NCBI GenBank assembly: GCA_029834535.1
Contig: JAQMWT010000174.1
Coordinates: forward strand, 17,742-81,741
Origin: Chrysophaeum taylorii
Lineage: Eukaryota; Sar; Pelagophyceae; Pelagomonadales; Pelagomonadaceae
Direction: 5' to 3'
DNA length: 64,000 nucleotides
Shown in pieces: positions 1 to 10,976 of the stretch (within the stretch, counting starts at the first letter, position 1; each line of letters opens with the position of its first letter). Below the pieces are notes generated by a model. It was not told the DNA's origin, searched no databases, and saw nothing but the letters and a program-made list of their open reading frames with translations. The position numbers and the translations under genes are program-made.

Positions 1-480
1 GGCCGAGGGGCGGAGTGTCCCGAGGAAAGCCTTGCGGAGCTCGGCGACTTTCATCTGGCGCGTGCCGGGCTTGCCGTCGGTCCTAGGGACTTGGAGCTTG
101 AGGCCCATCAGCTTGGCCCTTCGCACGAGGTCCATCCTTTTTGCCGTCTTGATCGATGTTGGCGGCAGCTCTTCGCACAAGGCCGCGAGGGCATCACGTT
201 GAGCATCTCGGGTGGCCTCCTGAGCAGCAAGCCGTTCGCCCGTCGAAGGCTGCGGCGCCTGAACCACTAGACCCTGGCATACTTGTGTTCGAACTGGTCG
301 AGGAAGGCGTCGAGCTTCTTCCAGCCGATCTTGACGTAGTTGACCGGCCGCTACAGCTGCTCACTGCCGTTCAGTTGATTCTTGAACTTCATGACAAGCC
401 GATTCTTGATATTCTCGCTTGCGTACTTTTGCTTCTCGCTCCTCGCGCCCTCCTCGTGTATCTTGCAGCTGTCACCACTA
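1..480 (-). pseudogene. Remnant of an unknown basic protein in repeat R (copy 1)
   Basis: The minus-strand frame matches the better-preserved version at 47041-47640: a Lys/Arg-rich stretch, a Trp/Phe-containing block, then an Ala-rich end lying outside this window. An in-frame TAG sits at the equivalent place in both copies (near 351). I do not recognise the family. It is probably a transposon-encoded protein, since it exists only inside a repeat. No intact start is visible. Confidence 0.4.
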
Positions 481-826
481 ACTAATAAACCAAAGGCCGG
501 CCCAGTGCATGGGGCGTCGGCTATTTACTCCCAGCACCGTGGCGCGTGCAATCAGAGTCGCCGGGCGGTCAGAGGGCACGTAGATGGTATGTCGCCAGTT
601 GCCACGGTCTTGAGCGAGGGAGTACCATATTTTAAACACATCTTCGTGCTTATGTAAAATATTATGCGTGCCTTGATGAGACCCGGCCGTACGTGAACTT
701 TCTTCGCCTCGTTTTTGAGACCGCGGACATTCGGACTCACTGTCAACTTCGTCGTCAACTTCCTTCCTCGCCCCCCGGCCATACCTCGTCCCGATGCGAA
801 CGTCCCGGAAGCCAACCGGCCCGTTC

Positions 827-927
827 GGGAGGCGAACAGGTGCCAACCTACGCCGGGAGGACCGGTGCCCTCGCAAGGGAGGCGAACAGGTGCCAACCTA
901 CGCCGGGAGGACCGATTCCTTCACAAG
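827..927. repeat. Two-unit tandem repeat, 50-bp period
   Basis: The block containing GGCGAACAGGTGCCAACC occurs twice, 50 bp apart (TGCCAACCTA at 841 and 891). The same two units are present in repeat R copy 2 (about 47975-48060), and one inverted unit lies near 49970-50010. It belongs to repeat R. Confidence 0.8.
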
Positions 928-977
928 GAGCGGGCTCAGAAGGCACCGTCCTCCATCGCGAAAAGTATGGCGCTATG

Positions 978-1098
978 CACCAGCCTGTCCCAGTGACACG
1001 CCACTGACACACCACGCACGCGCCACGCACGCGCCACGTCGCCTGTCCAGACACTAGGTCACATGCCACGTTCACTTCATACACACATGACACTCATG
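978..1098 (+). repeat. copia1 5' LTR (121 bp)
   Basis: Starts CACCAGCCTG and ends CACTCATG. It matches 6060-6180 at 118 of 121 bases by eye. It contains a short internal CACGCACGCGC tandem. The ends are not the usual TG...CA, so the exact boundary is uncertain by one or two bases because of overlap with the target duplication. Confidence 0.85.
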
Positions 1099-1159
1099 CG
1101 GTTATGAGGCCCATGTTGTTCGTGTTCTAGCACGACGCTACCACTTGCGCGCGAGTGTC

Positions 1160-2041
1160 ATGTCGGCCACCGAGCTCAAGGACGCACGGAAGCGCCAGCC
1201 GGACATCGTCAGCCAGCTCCGCGCTTTCACCCCCGACGGTGATGCGGTGTAGGACGCGACGCACCTGCGACAACTCGAACAGGACGTCGTGGACTACGTC
1301 CAATTCCTGGGTGATGATACCGGCTCCATCAGGCTCCCGCCGTTGACGCCCGATGCCGACCTGCTCCTGCTCTGCCTCCTGCGCCGCGGCACCGCGGCGG
1401 AGGCGCGGCGCATTGTCGACCGCTGCCAGACTGGTGCCGACGCTTTGGACCGCCTACGCCGCCGCTTCGCCTTCAACAGCAAGACCGAACTCCGCCAGCA
1501 CCTGCACGATCTGTCCTTCATCTCGTTCGGCACGCCCGACCTTTACCTCGCGGCCTTCGAGCGTAACATCACGGCCCTTGAGGCGCTGGGCGACACATTC
1601 ACCGACACGGACCGCACGCTCTGCTTCCTCGAGGGCCTCAAGGGACCCAAAGGGGGGGATGACATGGCGGAGGCCCACCGTCTTCTCGCGATTGAGTCCG
1701 CCCGGACAGGCACCTCGTACGACACCTTCATCAAGGTCTTTACCACGTACTGCCGCAACGCCGATATCAGCCGCGGCGGCTCTCGCGCACGCGCCCGCCA
1801 GACCGCCGCGCAAACTGCTGCCCCGCCCGGCCGCACCACGCTCAACTACGACTTCCGCCCAGACTGGACCCCAGTCCCGTTCTGCAGCAAGTGCTACGGG
1901 CTCTTTCACACCGCCCGCATATGCCCTGCCGACATCACGAGCCGTATTCCGTGCGCAATCTGCCGCTTCCCCACCCACACCACCGACGACTGCCCGCTCA
2001 AGGCTCCCGGCCCGGCTGGCAGCCCGGGGACGTCCTCTTGA
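1160..2041 (+). pseudogene. copia1 gag (capsid/nucleocapsid) with an early in-frame stop
   Basis: The first ATG after the LTR (1160) opens a frame interrupted by TAG at 1250-1252, then open to 2041. The C-terminal part has two adjacent CX2CX4HX4C zinc knuckles (CSKCYGLFH... and CAICRFPTH...) that in this family bind RNA during packaging. The middle is an alpha-helical region resembling copia UBN2-type gag. Pol follows in the -1 frame, overlapping the 3' end. The TAG may be a real lesion or may be read through; an internal start near 1289 would bypass it. Confidence 0.8.
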
Positions 2042-2980
2042 TCCGCGACCTCCGCAAGTTGAGGACTTTCCGGTACCGGGGCGCGCCACCCGCCCGCCCG
2101 GCCGCGCCGCCTCATGAGGCGCCCCCGCATGCCCCGCAGGCCCCTGAGCCCGCGCCGACCGCTGCCGCGGCCGCCCGCCGCACCACCGACGCCGGCCGGA
2201 CCGGTTACACCATCGGCGCGCGCACCTTTATGGCGCGCGGCATCGAGCCACCGTTGGTCTCTCCCGGCGCCCTTCACCTGCCGTTGACGTTGCTCTTCGC
2301 GGCCGCCGGGGCTATGCTCGGTCCCTGGCTCGACGGCAGTGTTGCGCTGACCGCTCTCCTCCTCGTCCCCGGCCTTGCATGCATCCTCCGCACTGTCCCG
2401 TTCCCGCTCCTGTGTCGCACAACGGCGCGGGCAGCCCGTGCCCGCGCGGCGCCACCAGACGACTACGAGGAGTGGCTCGTCGACTCCGCCTGCGACAACC
2501 ACACACGGCCCGAGTACAGCACGGTGGTCTCCTACACGAAGACGTGGCTGTCCTGCCTCCCGGGCGGCTTCTTCGACGGTGGACGCCACAGCCAAGCTGT
2601 CCGCGGACACGTAATCGAGAACGTCACGCTCCAGACTACAGACGGACACATCGACGTCACCATCGCTGCCGCCATTACGCCCTCGCTCCCGCGGCTCTTC
2701 TCGGTCGACCAGTTCGACAAGAGCGGGGGACGCTTCATCAGCGGGTCGCGCCCTCGCCTCGAGACGGGCGACGGCAAGATCATCCCCCTCATCAAGCTGG
2801 GAAAGGACTACGTGCTCATCACCCGGCACACGGGGACCGAACCGGCGACGGCCGGCACTGCGGCCGTCACCGCCCGCGGCCCCCGCCGCCGCCGCCGTAG
2901 CCGCCGCCGCTGCCGGACGCCGGCTCGCGCCGCGCGGCGTCTTTGGCTCGGCTTTCGTCTCCTCCCTCGTCGCGACCGCG
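2042..2980 (+). pseudogene. copia1 pol part 1: aspartic protease
   Basis: The frame overlapping the gag 3' end continues into a copia-type protease. WLVDSACDNHT at about 2494-2526 corresponds to the usual WxxDSGAxxH active site, with Ala where Gly is usual. A downstream block ending KLGKDYVLI matches the end of the copia protease region. The frame becomes Arg-rich nonsense after about 2870, where GCC/CGC runs occur, and the integrase resumes in another frame, so a frameshift lies between 2870 and 2985. Protease processes Gag-Pol inside the particle. Confidence 0.7.
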
Positions 2981-2983
2981 GTC

Positions 2984-4330
2984 TTGGCCGGCGCTATGGC
3001 TGCTGTGGCGTCGAGCCATGCCGTTGGGGCGGCAATGCTGCAGCACCCGAGCGCACGGCCGGTCGACCGGGTCCTCATGCCGAGCCTCAGCCTCGACGAC
3101 GTCAGCGCCCATCAGATGCTCAGCCACGCCAGCGATGACCGCCGGGACGCCGCCCTGAAGCGGCTCGGCCTTCCCGCTTTTGGGAAAAGCCGGCACCCCA
3201 TCTGCTGCACCCTCGGCCGCTTACGCAAGGCGCCCACGCATTCCACGACGACGAGCGCGACCACGGCACCCGACGGGGCCGTCGTTGAGGTCGACTTGCA
3301 AGGCCCCTTCAACCCGCCGACACTCGGAGGGGCACGGTATGGACTCGACTTCGCCTTTCGGCGCCCGGCTCGCCTGGCGAGCTCGCTCATCGCCAAGAAG
3401 AGCGACGCGGCGGGGGAGCTCCCCGTGCTCATCGCATCCGCGCGCGCGGCTGGGCTGCACCCAACTACCCTCCGCGCGGACTTGGGGGGCGAGCTCGACA
3501 ATCCGCACTTCCGTTCTGCGGCCGCCGCATCCGGCCTCGCCGTCGAGTACGTCGTCCCCGAACGCCACGTCAACGCCGCCGAGAACGCCCACATACGGAT
3601 TCTGGACGTGGCGCGCGCCAACGATGTCTTGGTCCGCAACGTGCTCCATCCCAAATTCGGGGGCTATTCCTACCTCTACGCCGTCCGCCAGGTGAACGTC
3701 GTCGGCGGCTACATCGGCGAGCACGAGGACATTAGCGGCATGGCGCCCTGCGGCTCGCTCGTTGCCTACCGCGTCGACGCCGCGAAGAACACCGAACGCG
3801 CATTGATCGGGATATACCTAGGATGTCGGCCCGAGGCCGGCCCCGGGTCCGTCTACGTTGTTCCAGCGCCGCGACCGGGCTGCATCCAGGACGACCTTCG
3901 CCTCGTGCGCACGACCGCGACCGTCCGCTTCCTCGCCGCACCGGGCACGCCTGTTACGACCGACTTGCTCCGCACCACTCTCGACAGCTTGCGTGCTGCG
4001 GCCACCGCCCCGCTCGGGGACGCCGACCCCCCGACGCGGCCACCGGCCCCGCCCCCTAGCTTTACCCAAGCCTGCAAGATTGCGCAGGCGTACGCGACCG
4101 CCACGTCGGCCGGCGAACCCGCTCCCGACCACGCCCCGCTACCGGGCCCGGGCTTGTTCGACGACGACCAGGACCCTGCCTTTTGGCACGAGGCGCCGCC
4201 CTCGACCTTCGTCTACGACTACGGACCCCCCGACCCGACGGCTCCCCGATCTCTTCGGGAGGCCCGTGGCCGCCCGGACGCGCCTGGCTGGACGGCGGCC
4301 GTCCTCAAGGAACACGGCGCCTTCTTCTAA
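2984..4330 (+). pseudogene. copia1 pol part 2: integrase
   Basis: A His-containing GAG-pre-integrase stretch (HQMLSHAS) is followed by an rve-type integrase core: VEVDLQGPF (first Asp), LRADLGGELDN (second Asp) and a Glu in VNAAENAHI. The copia-specific tail follows. The frame stops at TAA 4328-4330, but the same frame continues coding directly into the RT region, so the stop is a point lesion and not the natural end. Integrase inserts the cDNA into host DNA. Confidence 0.75.
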
Positions 4331-5931
4331 TTCGAGGCCATCCGCGTTGTAGCCGCCCGTGACGTCCCTGATGACGCCGTGGTCGTCGGCTGCATTACTG
4401 CCCTCGCCGTCGAGCGCGATGGCACGCAGGAGGTTCGCTTCTGCTACGACGGGGCTCAGGCCAAACGGACCGAGGCTGCGCACACGCTCGCCGTCCCGGA
4501 GGACCACGACGATGCGCCTTGTACCGTCACTGCGGTTTCACCCTCGTGCGCGTCGCCGTGTGCTGACAACAATACCGCGCTCGTCTTCGAGGCCGCCTGC
4601 AACCGCTACGGCCATGTCGCCTGCGCTGGGGACGCTCGGTGTGCCTACTTCCAATCTCACCCTCTCCTGCCCCATGAGCGCCGCTACATGCGCCCGCCTC
4701 GCCACATTGGCGACTACATGGCAGACCTTCCACCGGACCAACGATACGACCCGGCTCGCTCGCTGTGGCTCACGCTGAAGCCTGTCTACGGCCAGCCCCA
4801 TGCGGGCCGCAAGTGGTATGAGACGTTCGTCGAGTACCTCGACCTTCTTGGCTTCCTCGAATCGCCGTACCACCCCTGCTTCTTCTACCGCTATGAAGAT
4901 ACTGGGCCGCCGACGGTACTCATCAGCGTTGTCGACAACATTCCGCTCGCGGGCCATCCGGACGCTGTGGCTGAAGTACGCGCTGCGCTCAGCGACCGTT
5001 TTGTCATGAATGGGACGACGTCGCTCACGACATCTGCGGCATCACCCTCGACTACCGTGCCGATAGCTCTGTCTTCGCCCAACAGCGCCCGTACATCGAC
5101 AAGGTCCTCGGCCACCTCGGCTACGGCTCGATCACGGTCGGGCCTGCCACACCGATGCACCTGGACTTCGACGTCGACCCCAACGTACCCGACAAGATGG
5201 CCAACGGCGGCGACGTCCGTGCCGCGCTCGCCATCAACCCACGCGAGGCCCTTGGTCTGCTCATGTTCACGCGGGCGACGTTGCCCACCTTCGCGCGCAC
5301 GGTTCACGTCCTGGCCACCGCCGTAAACGTGTGGTCCGAGCGCCACGCTCGGGCCCTCGACCGCGCCCTGCGCTGGCTCGCGGCTCACCGGGACCTTGGC
5401 ATCCTGTTTTCTGCTGCCTACCGGGGCGCCTTCCACCTCGCTGCTTACGCGGACGAGAGTCTTGGCTGTGAGCTCGCTCGCGGTGCGCACGCCTCTGCCC
5501 TCTCGCGCCTCGGTGGTGCCGTGCTTCTCCAGGGGGCCTGCGTCTCCGGGGCCAGTCGGCGCGTCTCTGCGACGTGCCACAGCACGCCTGAGATTGCCAT
5601 CTTAGCCCTGTCTCACACTGTCCGTCGCCTTCTTGGCGTGCGCCACTTCATCCAGACCCTCGAGGGGGCCCGGCCGCCTCGCACCACGGTATGGTGTGAT
5701 AACCAACCGGCACTGAAGATCGTCCGTCGCCGTCTTCTGTCGCGCAACTTGCGCCATCTGCGTATCGCCCTCAATGCCCTCATTTGCGCAGTTGATACGT
5801 ACGACTGTGCCTACAAGTACGCCAAGACCAAGCTCAATTACGCCAACGTCTTCGTTTCCAACGAGGACGCTGACCTCTTCGACCGCGATACTGCCTTCCT
5901 CACCGGTCATGTCACCCCTGACCTCTCATAG
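4331..5931 (+). pseudogene. copia1 pol part 3: reverse transcriptase and RNase H
   Basis: In frame with the integrase after its TAA. It contains DARCAYFQS (first catalytic Asp block), KPVYGQPHAGRKWYE (copia KxLYGLKQxxRxW block) and ISVVDNIPLAG where family members have YVDDxLI; the second Asp of the catalytic pair is replaced. A frameshift near 5010 moves coding to the frame that carries RNase H to 5931: AYADESLG, STPEIAIL and VWCDNQPALKI. The altered catalytic pair plus frame breaks argue that this copy is inactive. Confidence 0.8.
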
Positions 5932-6059
5932 ACTCCTGGGGAGGTCCTACCTCGCTCGGTTCTTGTCCTTTTTCTCGCGCCCTTCTGATGCGCTTCGCTC
6001 CTTTCACGTGCCTCCTGCAGCCCTCTCTTCGCACCTGATCGCTTCGCTGGATGGGGAGG

Positions 6060-6180
6060 CACCAGCCTGTCCCAGTGACACGCCACTGACACACCACGCA
6101 CGCGCCACGCACGCGCCACGTCGCCTGTCCTGACACTAGGTCACATGCCACGTTCACTTCACACACACAGGACACTCATG
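6060..6180 (+). repeat. copia1 3' LTR (121 bp)
   Basis: Direct repeat of 978-1098, with three visible substitutions. It is followed at once by CGCTATG, the copy of the target site found just before the 5' LTR, and then by repeat R sequence (AGAGACTT) that also follows the uninterrupted site near 48122. Confidence 0.85.
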
Positions 6181-6198
6181 CGCTATGAGAGACTTGAA

Positions 6199-6224
6199 GC
6201 AAGGGGTTATCAATAACCCCTTGC
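6199..6224. repeat. Perfect 12-bp palindrome with a 2-nt loop
   Basis: GCAAGGGGTTAT and its exact reverse complement are separated by CA. A partly decayed version (GCAAGGGGTTAT, TG, ATAACCCA) lies at about 49865-49890, just outside the foldback-like element. It could be a joined pair of DNA-transposon ends, a hairpin or a terminator; only the symmetry is visible. Confidence 0.8.
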
Positions 6225-6235
6225 CTGAAGCAATG

Positions 6236-6311
6236 ACCAACAAACTAACTTCAGACCTCTCTCGAGCATGGGAGCCAGGCCGGGCCGACAGGAGCCAGTC
6301 CGGAATCACGG
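6236..6311. repeat. Short dispersed repeat shared with 40932-41008
   Basis: The stretch around CTAACTTCAGACCTCT...GAGCATGGGAGCCAGG...CCGGAATCAC occurs here and at about 40932-41008 with few changes. No coding signal is visible. In the second location it lies among Helitron-tail fragments, so it may be non-autonomous Helitron sequence. Confidence 0.6.
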
Positions 6312-6339
6312 GCCTGTAGACGAGGAGCGCCGAAAGGTC

Positions 6340-6474
6340 GGTCGGCGGAGAGTGACCATCAAGCTCGTCGCCATGCGACGAGGAGACCGCGATGTGACTG
6401 ACAACCAACTCATCGATAACCTTCCGTCTTCGCCCCCCGGCCATACCCCGTCCCACTGCGAACGTTCCGGCTGC
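6340..6474. repeat. Repeat R fragment, left flank of gypsy A
   Basis: Similar to repeat R around 725-812 (CGCCCCCCGGCCATACC, GCGAACGTTCCGG), in the same orientation as copy 1. It ends exactly where the gypsy A LTR begins. The complementary half of R, inverted, flanks the other end of a gypsy A element at 50024, which lets the original target be inferred. Confidence 0.7.
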
Positions 6475-6810
6475 TGTAGTGGTTTCTCTCTCAGACACCC
6501 GCCCCTCTTGGCCGGACCAGGGGCCTCAACAACCCTTTCTCCCAACCCGAATCGCGGGTGAAACCACCACACGCCCGATCTCAGCGTAATACCTCACGCC
6601 ATCACGAAATCGGACAATCAAAATGAGGGTAATAGCAAGAAGACAGCAAGAAAGCAGTACAAATGCCCGGTACATTGGGTTCAGTGGAAGTACATGTGAG
6701 GATGTCAAGATGGCACCCCCCCCCATAATTGCAAGGTCAGTACCAGAGCAACAATCAGGGTAAGTCAGGTGGCAGGCAGGCAAGTGGGGGGAATGGGCGT
6801 TACTGCCACA
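6475..6810 (-). repeat. Gypsy A 3' LTR (336 bp)
   Basis: On the minus strand it starts TGTGGCAGTAACG and ends ACTACA, the standard TG...CA form. It closely matches 50025-50359 (plus) and is related to 38948-39280 and 33858-34064 (gypsy C). Directly upstream on the minus strand is a purine run, AGGGGG, a plausible polypurine tract for plus-strand priming. Confidence 0.9.
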
Positions 6811-6845
6811 GGAGCCCCCTACTTGAGATGAAGTCGTCCTCAACT

Positions 6846-8894
6846 TCAAGGGTGACGAAGGTCACGCTCACGAATGGTACGATAAGCTCGGTCCGCTACA
6901 TCAGCAGGAACTTTGTTGCTGTGGAGGCCGAAGTTACTGACGAGGACATCGATTTCATTTGGGCGAAAACCAGTCACACAGGGTTCACAGCCCTCCATGT
7001 TTGGTCGTAAGCGTGTGAAGCTACCTCCGTCCGAGTCTTTGTATTCTGGTCTTAAACGTCGCTCAGCCAGAGGCTTAGTAGGATCAAAAACACGAGGATC
7101 ATCGCGCGGTCCCAAATCGGTATAGTAGTGAAGCGCAACTGTATCATTGTCGTGGTCATATTCTTCGTGGACTTCGGCAACATAGATACGCTTCTTCCAC
7201 GCGTTGGACCGTCCTTTGACCCTGAAAATCACGAACTTACCATGTTTGACACGGTCGCGGTCTGAAGGTAAATGCAGAGGGGCTGAAGAAGTGTCGATGG
7301 TTGGCAGTTTCAAAGGCACAATCTGTTGTACCGATACTACAGCCGATTCAGCATCATCGTCGTTGACGTCTTGAATTTCATAAACGACGGGAGAGATCTT
7401 TCTAGTAACCATGTAAGGTCCGCGCCAAATGGGCCGTAGCTTGTGGCGTGTCTTAGGCACGAAACGCAGAACATAATCACCTGGGGGAAACTGGATGTCA
7501 ATTTGGTGGGCATCATAGTTGAGTTTTTGACTCTCCGGTGCTTTCTGGTGAGCTCGTGTAAGGAGTCGACTATAAAATTCAAACTTGTTCTTAAAGTCCA
7601 CCAAAATCTGATGACGTGATTGCGGTAGATCACGCTGCTCACTCAAAAGATTGTAATCGGGTGGTGACAGGGGTTGCTTGCCAGTACGCATCATGAAAGG
7701 TGAAATCTTCGTTCCCGGAATGTACATCCTATTGTACATGAATTACACATATGGGAGGAAATTCGACCAGTCTGGCTGACGCTGTTCATCGATCGCAGTT
7801 TGCAAGAAAGCTTTGATGAATCGATTGACACGCTCAGTATGATTACTCTGAGGGTGATACGGAAGGGTAGTACGATGACGTACGTTGAATTGACGAACAA
7901 ACGTGCGAAATAACCTGTTCGCGAACTCAGTTCCATTACCCGTGACTATGCACCGTGGGAGACATCCCTCAAGTAAAATCTTGTCCACAGGCGCGTTCAA
8001 AATCGAATAGTCATGTTATGTGTTGATCAGAGCCAACTTCAAGAAATGCGATGATGCATCGTACATTGCGAGTATGTACGTGTACAGGTCAGCGCCTCGC
8101 AGAGGTCCAATCAAATCCATACCTAGGACATAGCAATCTCCGACGCGATTCGGTTGACAGAGCAAGCCATGACGCCTAGGCATGGTGGATCGAACCTTCT
8201 GGCAAAGAATGCAGGCATCGACGAACTCATTAACTGACGATGAGACGTTTGGCCACCAATACCGTTCTAAGATTCGATTCGCTGTGGAGTCTCGTCCTAC
8301 ATGGCCTCCGAACAATCCTCGGTGATGCATGGCGATTACACGCTTTCGCATAGACTGAGCGACCACAATAAGACGTTGAGAATCTGAATCATCGACCTTA
8401 TACAGCACGCTGCTATCAACCTCATATGGTACGGATGACTGCTCGTCTTGATCTTTCTGTTCAGAATCGAGATTTCGTCTGATGCGCTTGCATGTGTCAT
8501 CTTCAGCTTGTTCTTTCGCTCTCTCATCGAGAGTGATCTCGTCCCCCGCTTGATCCGCAAAAGGAAGACGTTCGACGGAGTCAACTGGCTCAGACTCGTA
8601 CGAGAATTGAGGCGGTTGTACGTTCTGTCGCGTACTAACTGCTACCATAGCTGCGGTGGGTCCGCTGTCCGTCGGCATAGGCATCGTCACCGACGAGAAG
8701 GTAAAACAAGCTGTGCCAGGTACATCGGTGGGGATTTCTTGGAAAATCAGAAAAGCTTCATTGATCGGTTCCCCGTCTTCGTCTTTCTCGATCAATTTGT
8801 CGATAGGGTTGCGCGACGGACAATCCGGGATGCGCATGCCAGGGGAATTCCCAGGCTTGTATCCGAGCTCCCGGTCGAACGCAGCAAGCCGCAT
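6846..8894 (-). pseudogene. Gypsy A pol C-terminal half: RNase H end, integrase, conserved C-terminal domain
   Basis: One frame with stops at 8016 and 7743 and otherwise open. From the N-terminus: a linker with GYKPGNSPGM; the integrase zinc-binding HHCC region (HHRGLFGGH, CILCQK); the catalytic core with MDLIGPL, TGNGTEFAN and a Glu in SNHTERVNR (D,D,E); then the gypsy C-terminal beta region and a domain with HGKFVIFR, IYVAEV and VALHYYTDLG ending near the LTR. The last domain is shared with gypsies B and D and could bind chromatin, though that is inference. Integrase inserts cDNA; the stops suggest this copy is dead. Confidence 0.8.
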
Positions 8895-8963
8895 AGCCCA
8901 TCGTGCTAACTGTCCAGACGTACGATTCGAATCCCGAAGAAACGTTAAATTACGATGATCAGT

Positions 8964-10765
8964 CTATAATTTCGTCTGATGACCTTCGATATAAAATCGG
9001 AAATTTTCAAGAGCGGAGAGTACTGCGAGGAGTTCCAAGCGCCGAGGATCATACTGACTCATCGACTTAGGCACGGTTCGGCTCCAGTACTCAATAGCTC
9101 TCTCTTCTATTCTTTCTCTTCCATCGTCGTCAACGACTGGTACCTTTTGAAGTAGGTAAGCACCCAACCCATGCGCGGAAGCATCAGTTCGAATGTAAAA
9201 AGGCAGCGAGTAATCAGGATGGTAGACGCCCGTCGAATTGACAATAGCCTCGATGATGGCATCCCAAGCTTCCTGGCACTCTTTCGTCCACTCGAATTTC
9301 ACGTCCGGCAACGTCAGTTGTCTTAATGGCCCTGCAACTTTCGCAAAATTCCTTATATAACGCCGGCAAAAACTCCCCATTCCAAGGAAAGATCGCACTT
9401 GCTTCTTAGGGTCAGCATCCGACAAAGTGCCAGGAATTGGCATGTGTCTGATGGCTTCTAAAGACCTTGGTGATGGAAGAAGTCCGTTCGGGGTGGATAA
9501 ACGACCCAAAAACTCAATGACTTCCTGCATAAAATGAATCTTCTTGATCTTGGCACTGTACCCGTTAAAGGCGAGATGGGGGATAACTTGCACAAGGCAC
9601 TGCAAGTGATTCTTTGTATCTGCGTGACCGGTGAGAATATCGTCGATATATGCCACGAGATCACGATATAGACATTTCGACAAGTCAGTGTGTTCGACTG
9701 CTTGCAAAACAAACTTCCGGCTGGTTTGACTCCCAAAGGTAGACGCATGTAGCTGTACGCTCCCAGATGACTAGTGAAGGTTACCACATCTTGTGCATCT
9801 AGCGACAATCGTAAATTGTGATAGCCCCAACGAATATCCACACTGGAACAACAGAACTTGTCGATGAGAAACATCAACGCGCCAGCCATGCTCACACTCG
9901 GCCAGCTATCATCCTTGAGCAATGCATCGAGGCGCCGTAGGTCGACAGCTGCTCTGTAAGCATTGGAAGTGCCAGGCTCAGCACCTTTATTAGGCAACAT
10001 CAAAATAGGGAAATCCCATGGAGAATTCGCGGGACGAAAAACTCCGTCTCGGGTCCATGCTTCAATCTGCATCCGCAAACAGTCAATCTTTTCTTTCGAC
10101 AACCGACATGGCGAGAGTTTGACGGGAGTCGGGTTCTCTTCTTTAAACCGGAGCGTCACTTCAGGTGAATCAACAGGTCTCATCACATCATCGAAAAATG
10201 CCCACGAATACGAGATTAAATGCTTCATCATCAGCTTCTCGTCCTCATCTAAAGCTGGATACTCTGTAATACCCAATTCAGTCATCACCTCTTCGACCTG
10301 CGCGACGGTCGGGGGGATGGCCTGCATGCTCTCTTGATCCGCTAAATGAAGAGGCATCACCGGTAAAGGTTGACCATGTTCGTCGTGAGGCGCGTCCGCC
10401 CACGGAACATCGTACTTATTGAAATACGCTGGTCGCTCTTTCTCGGTGCCTTCATCTTGAGCAGTTGCGGAGGGCTTGTTGTCGGCTTGGTTGCTCTGCA
10501 TAACCGTAGTGGCGACGGTGCCCCCTGCAAAAGATGGGGCCGTCCCAGGCGATGTAACCGAAGGTGGTGGCGGGGTGGTGGGGGCAGCAGCTAATGGTGC
10601 CGGACTCGCAGGAGAATAGAGTTCATCGGGCGAAATCCATGACACACTTCGAGTAACAGGGTCGAGCGTTGGAATGCGCGACTCTACAGCAAAAGGTGAA
10701 AACCGTAGAATATGGTGATCGGGTTGGGCTATCGTAGTCGTCGCAATATTTCGCAACTTGCCCAA
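8964..10765 (-). pseudogene. Gypsy A pol N-terminal half: reverse transcriptase and RNase H
   Basis: Starts with a Pro-rich linker, then the pre-RT block RPAYFNKYDVPW, and RT motifs FPILMLPNKG, AAVDLRRLD, VDIRWGYHNLRL, LRLPLGVKPAG and, after a frameshift near 9700, AYIDDILTG (the catalytic xDD box). RNase H follows with YIRTDASAHGLGAY and YDPRRLELLAV. A TAG at 8964-8966 interrupts ETDHRNL. The RT copies RNA to cDNA and RNase H removes the template. Up to 33 kb it is paralogous to gypsy B, but the two are clearly diverged in protein sequence. Confidence 0.85.
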
Positions 10766-10976
10766 ATTTCGAAGTTAAGGGTCAAACGAATGTGCACTGC
10801 TAGCGCGATCCGCGTCATAGTCGCGGGTGGCACCATACTGCCAAGCATCTTAATGGCTGCTATCTCTGAAACTTTCTCTCCCCATTGCCACGTAGCAGGA
10901 ACGGTCATAATTTTCCTGGTGCATCTGCGACGTGAGTGGACGGGTGTTCGAGAAATGAGGTCCTAGGTGGAGCTTA
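10766..10976 (-). pseudogene. Gypsy A methyltransferase, 3' fragment (motif X)
   Basis: Minus-strand coding remnants on the far side of NA1 contain MLGSMVPPATM, aligning with HLASVVPPDTL of gypsy D, the motif X-like end of a C5-cytosine methyltransferase. Earlier bases align with the region before it but contain a stop. It rejoins the fragment at 17704-18441 when NA1 and one copy of the target site (GCTTA/GCCTA) are ignored. It leads directly into the RT frame. Confidence 0.65.

Larger units (their letters stand above)
1..977. repeat. Repeat R, copy 1 (left end cut by the window)
   Basis: This segment is near-identical to 47150-48122, with few substitutions and small indels, so it is a dispersed repeat; the alignment holds to the bases just before the copia1 LTR. 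Fragments of the same repeat occur at about 6340-6474 and, inverted, at about 49930-50024. The second copy continues through the point where copia1 begins here, so it serves as an empty-site reference. The family is unknown. The minus strand carries a degraded basic coding region, annotated separately. Confidence 0.85.
978..6180 (+). mobile_element. copia1: Ty1/copia LTR retrotransposon, GC-rich, degenerate
   Basis: A 5.2-kb element bounded by two 121-bp direct repeats (978-1098 and 6060-6180) that differ at three positions by eye. The sequence CGCTATG flanks both sides (971-977 and 6181-6187) as a target-site duplication. The matching repeat R copy at about 48110-48130 reads straight through this site without an insertion. 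Inside are gag with two zinc knuckles and pol in the copia order protease, integrase, RT, RNase H. It is broken by two in-frame stops and at least two frameshifts. Its GC content is clearly higher than that of its neighbours, which suggests a separate history. It is presumably dead but could be mobilised in trans. Confidence 0.9.

Noticed and set aside
1906-3078. 390-codon minus-strand frame.
   Set aside because: It is antisense to the copia1 gag-pol in GC-rich DNA, where antisense frames stay open by composition; no family resemblance.
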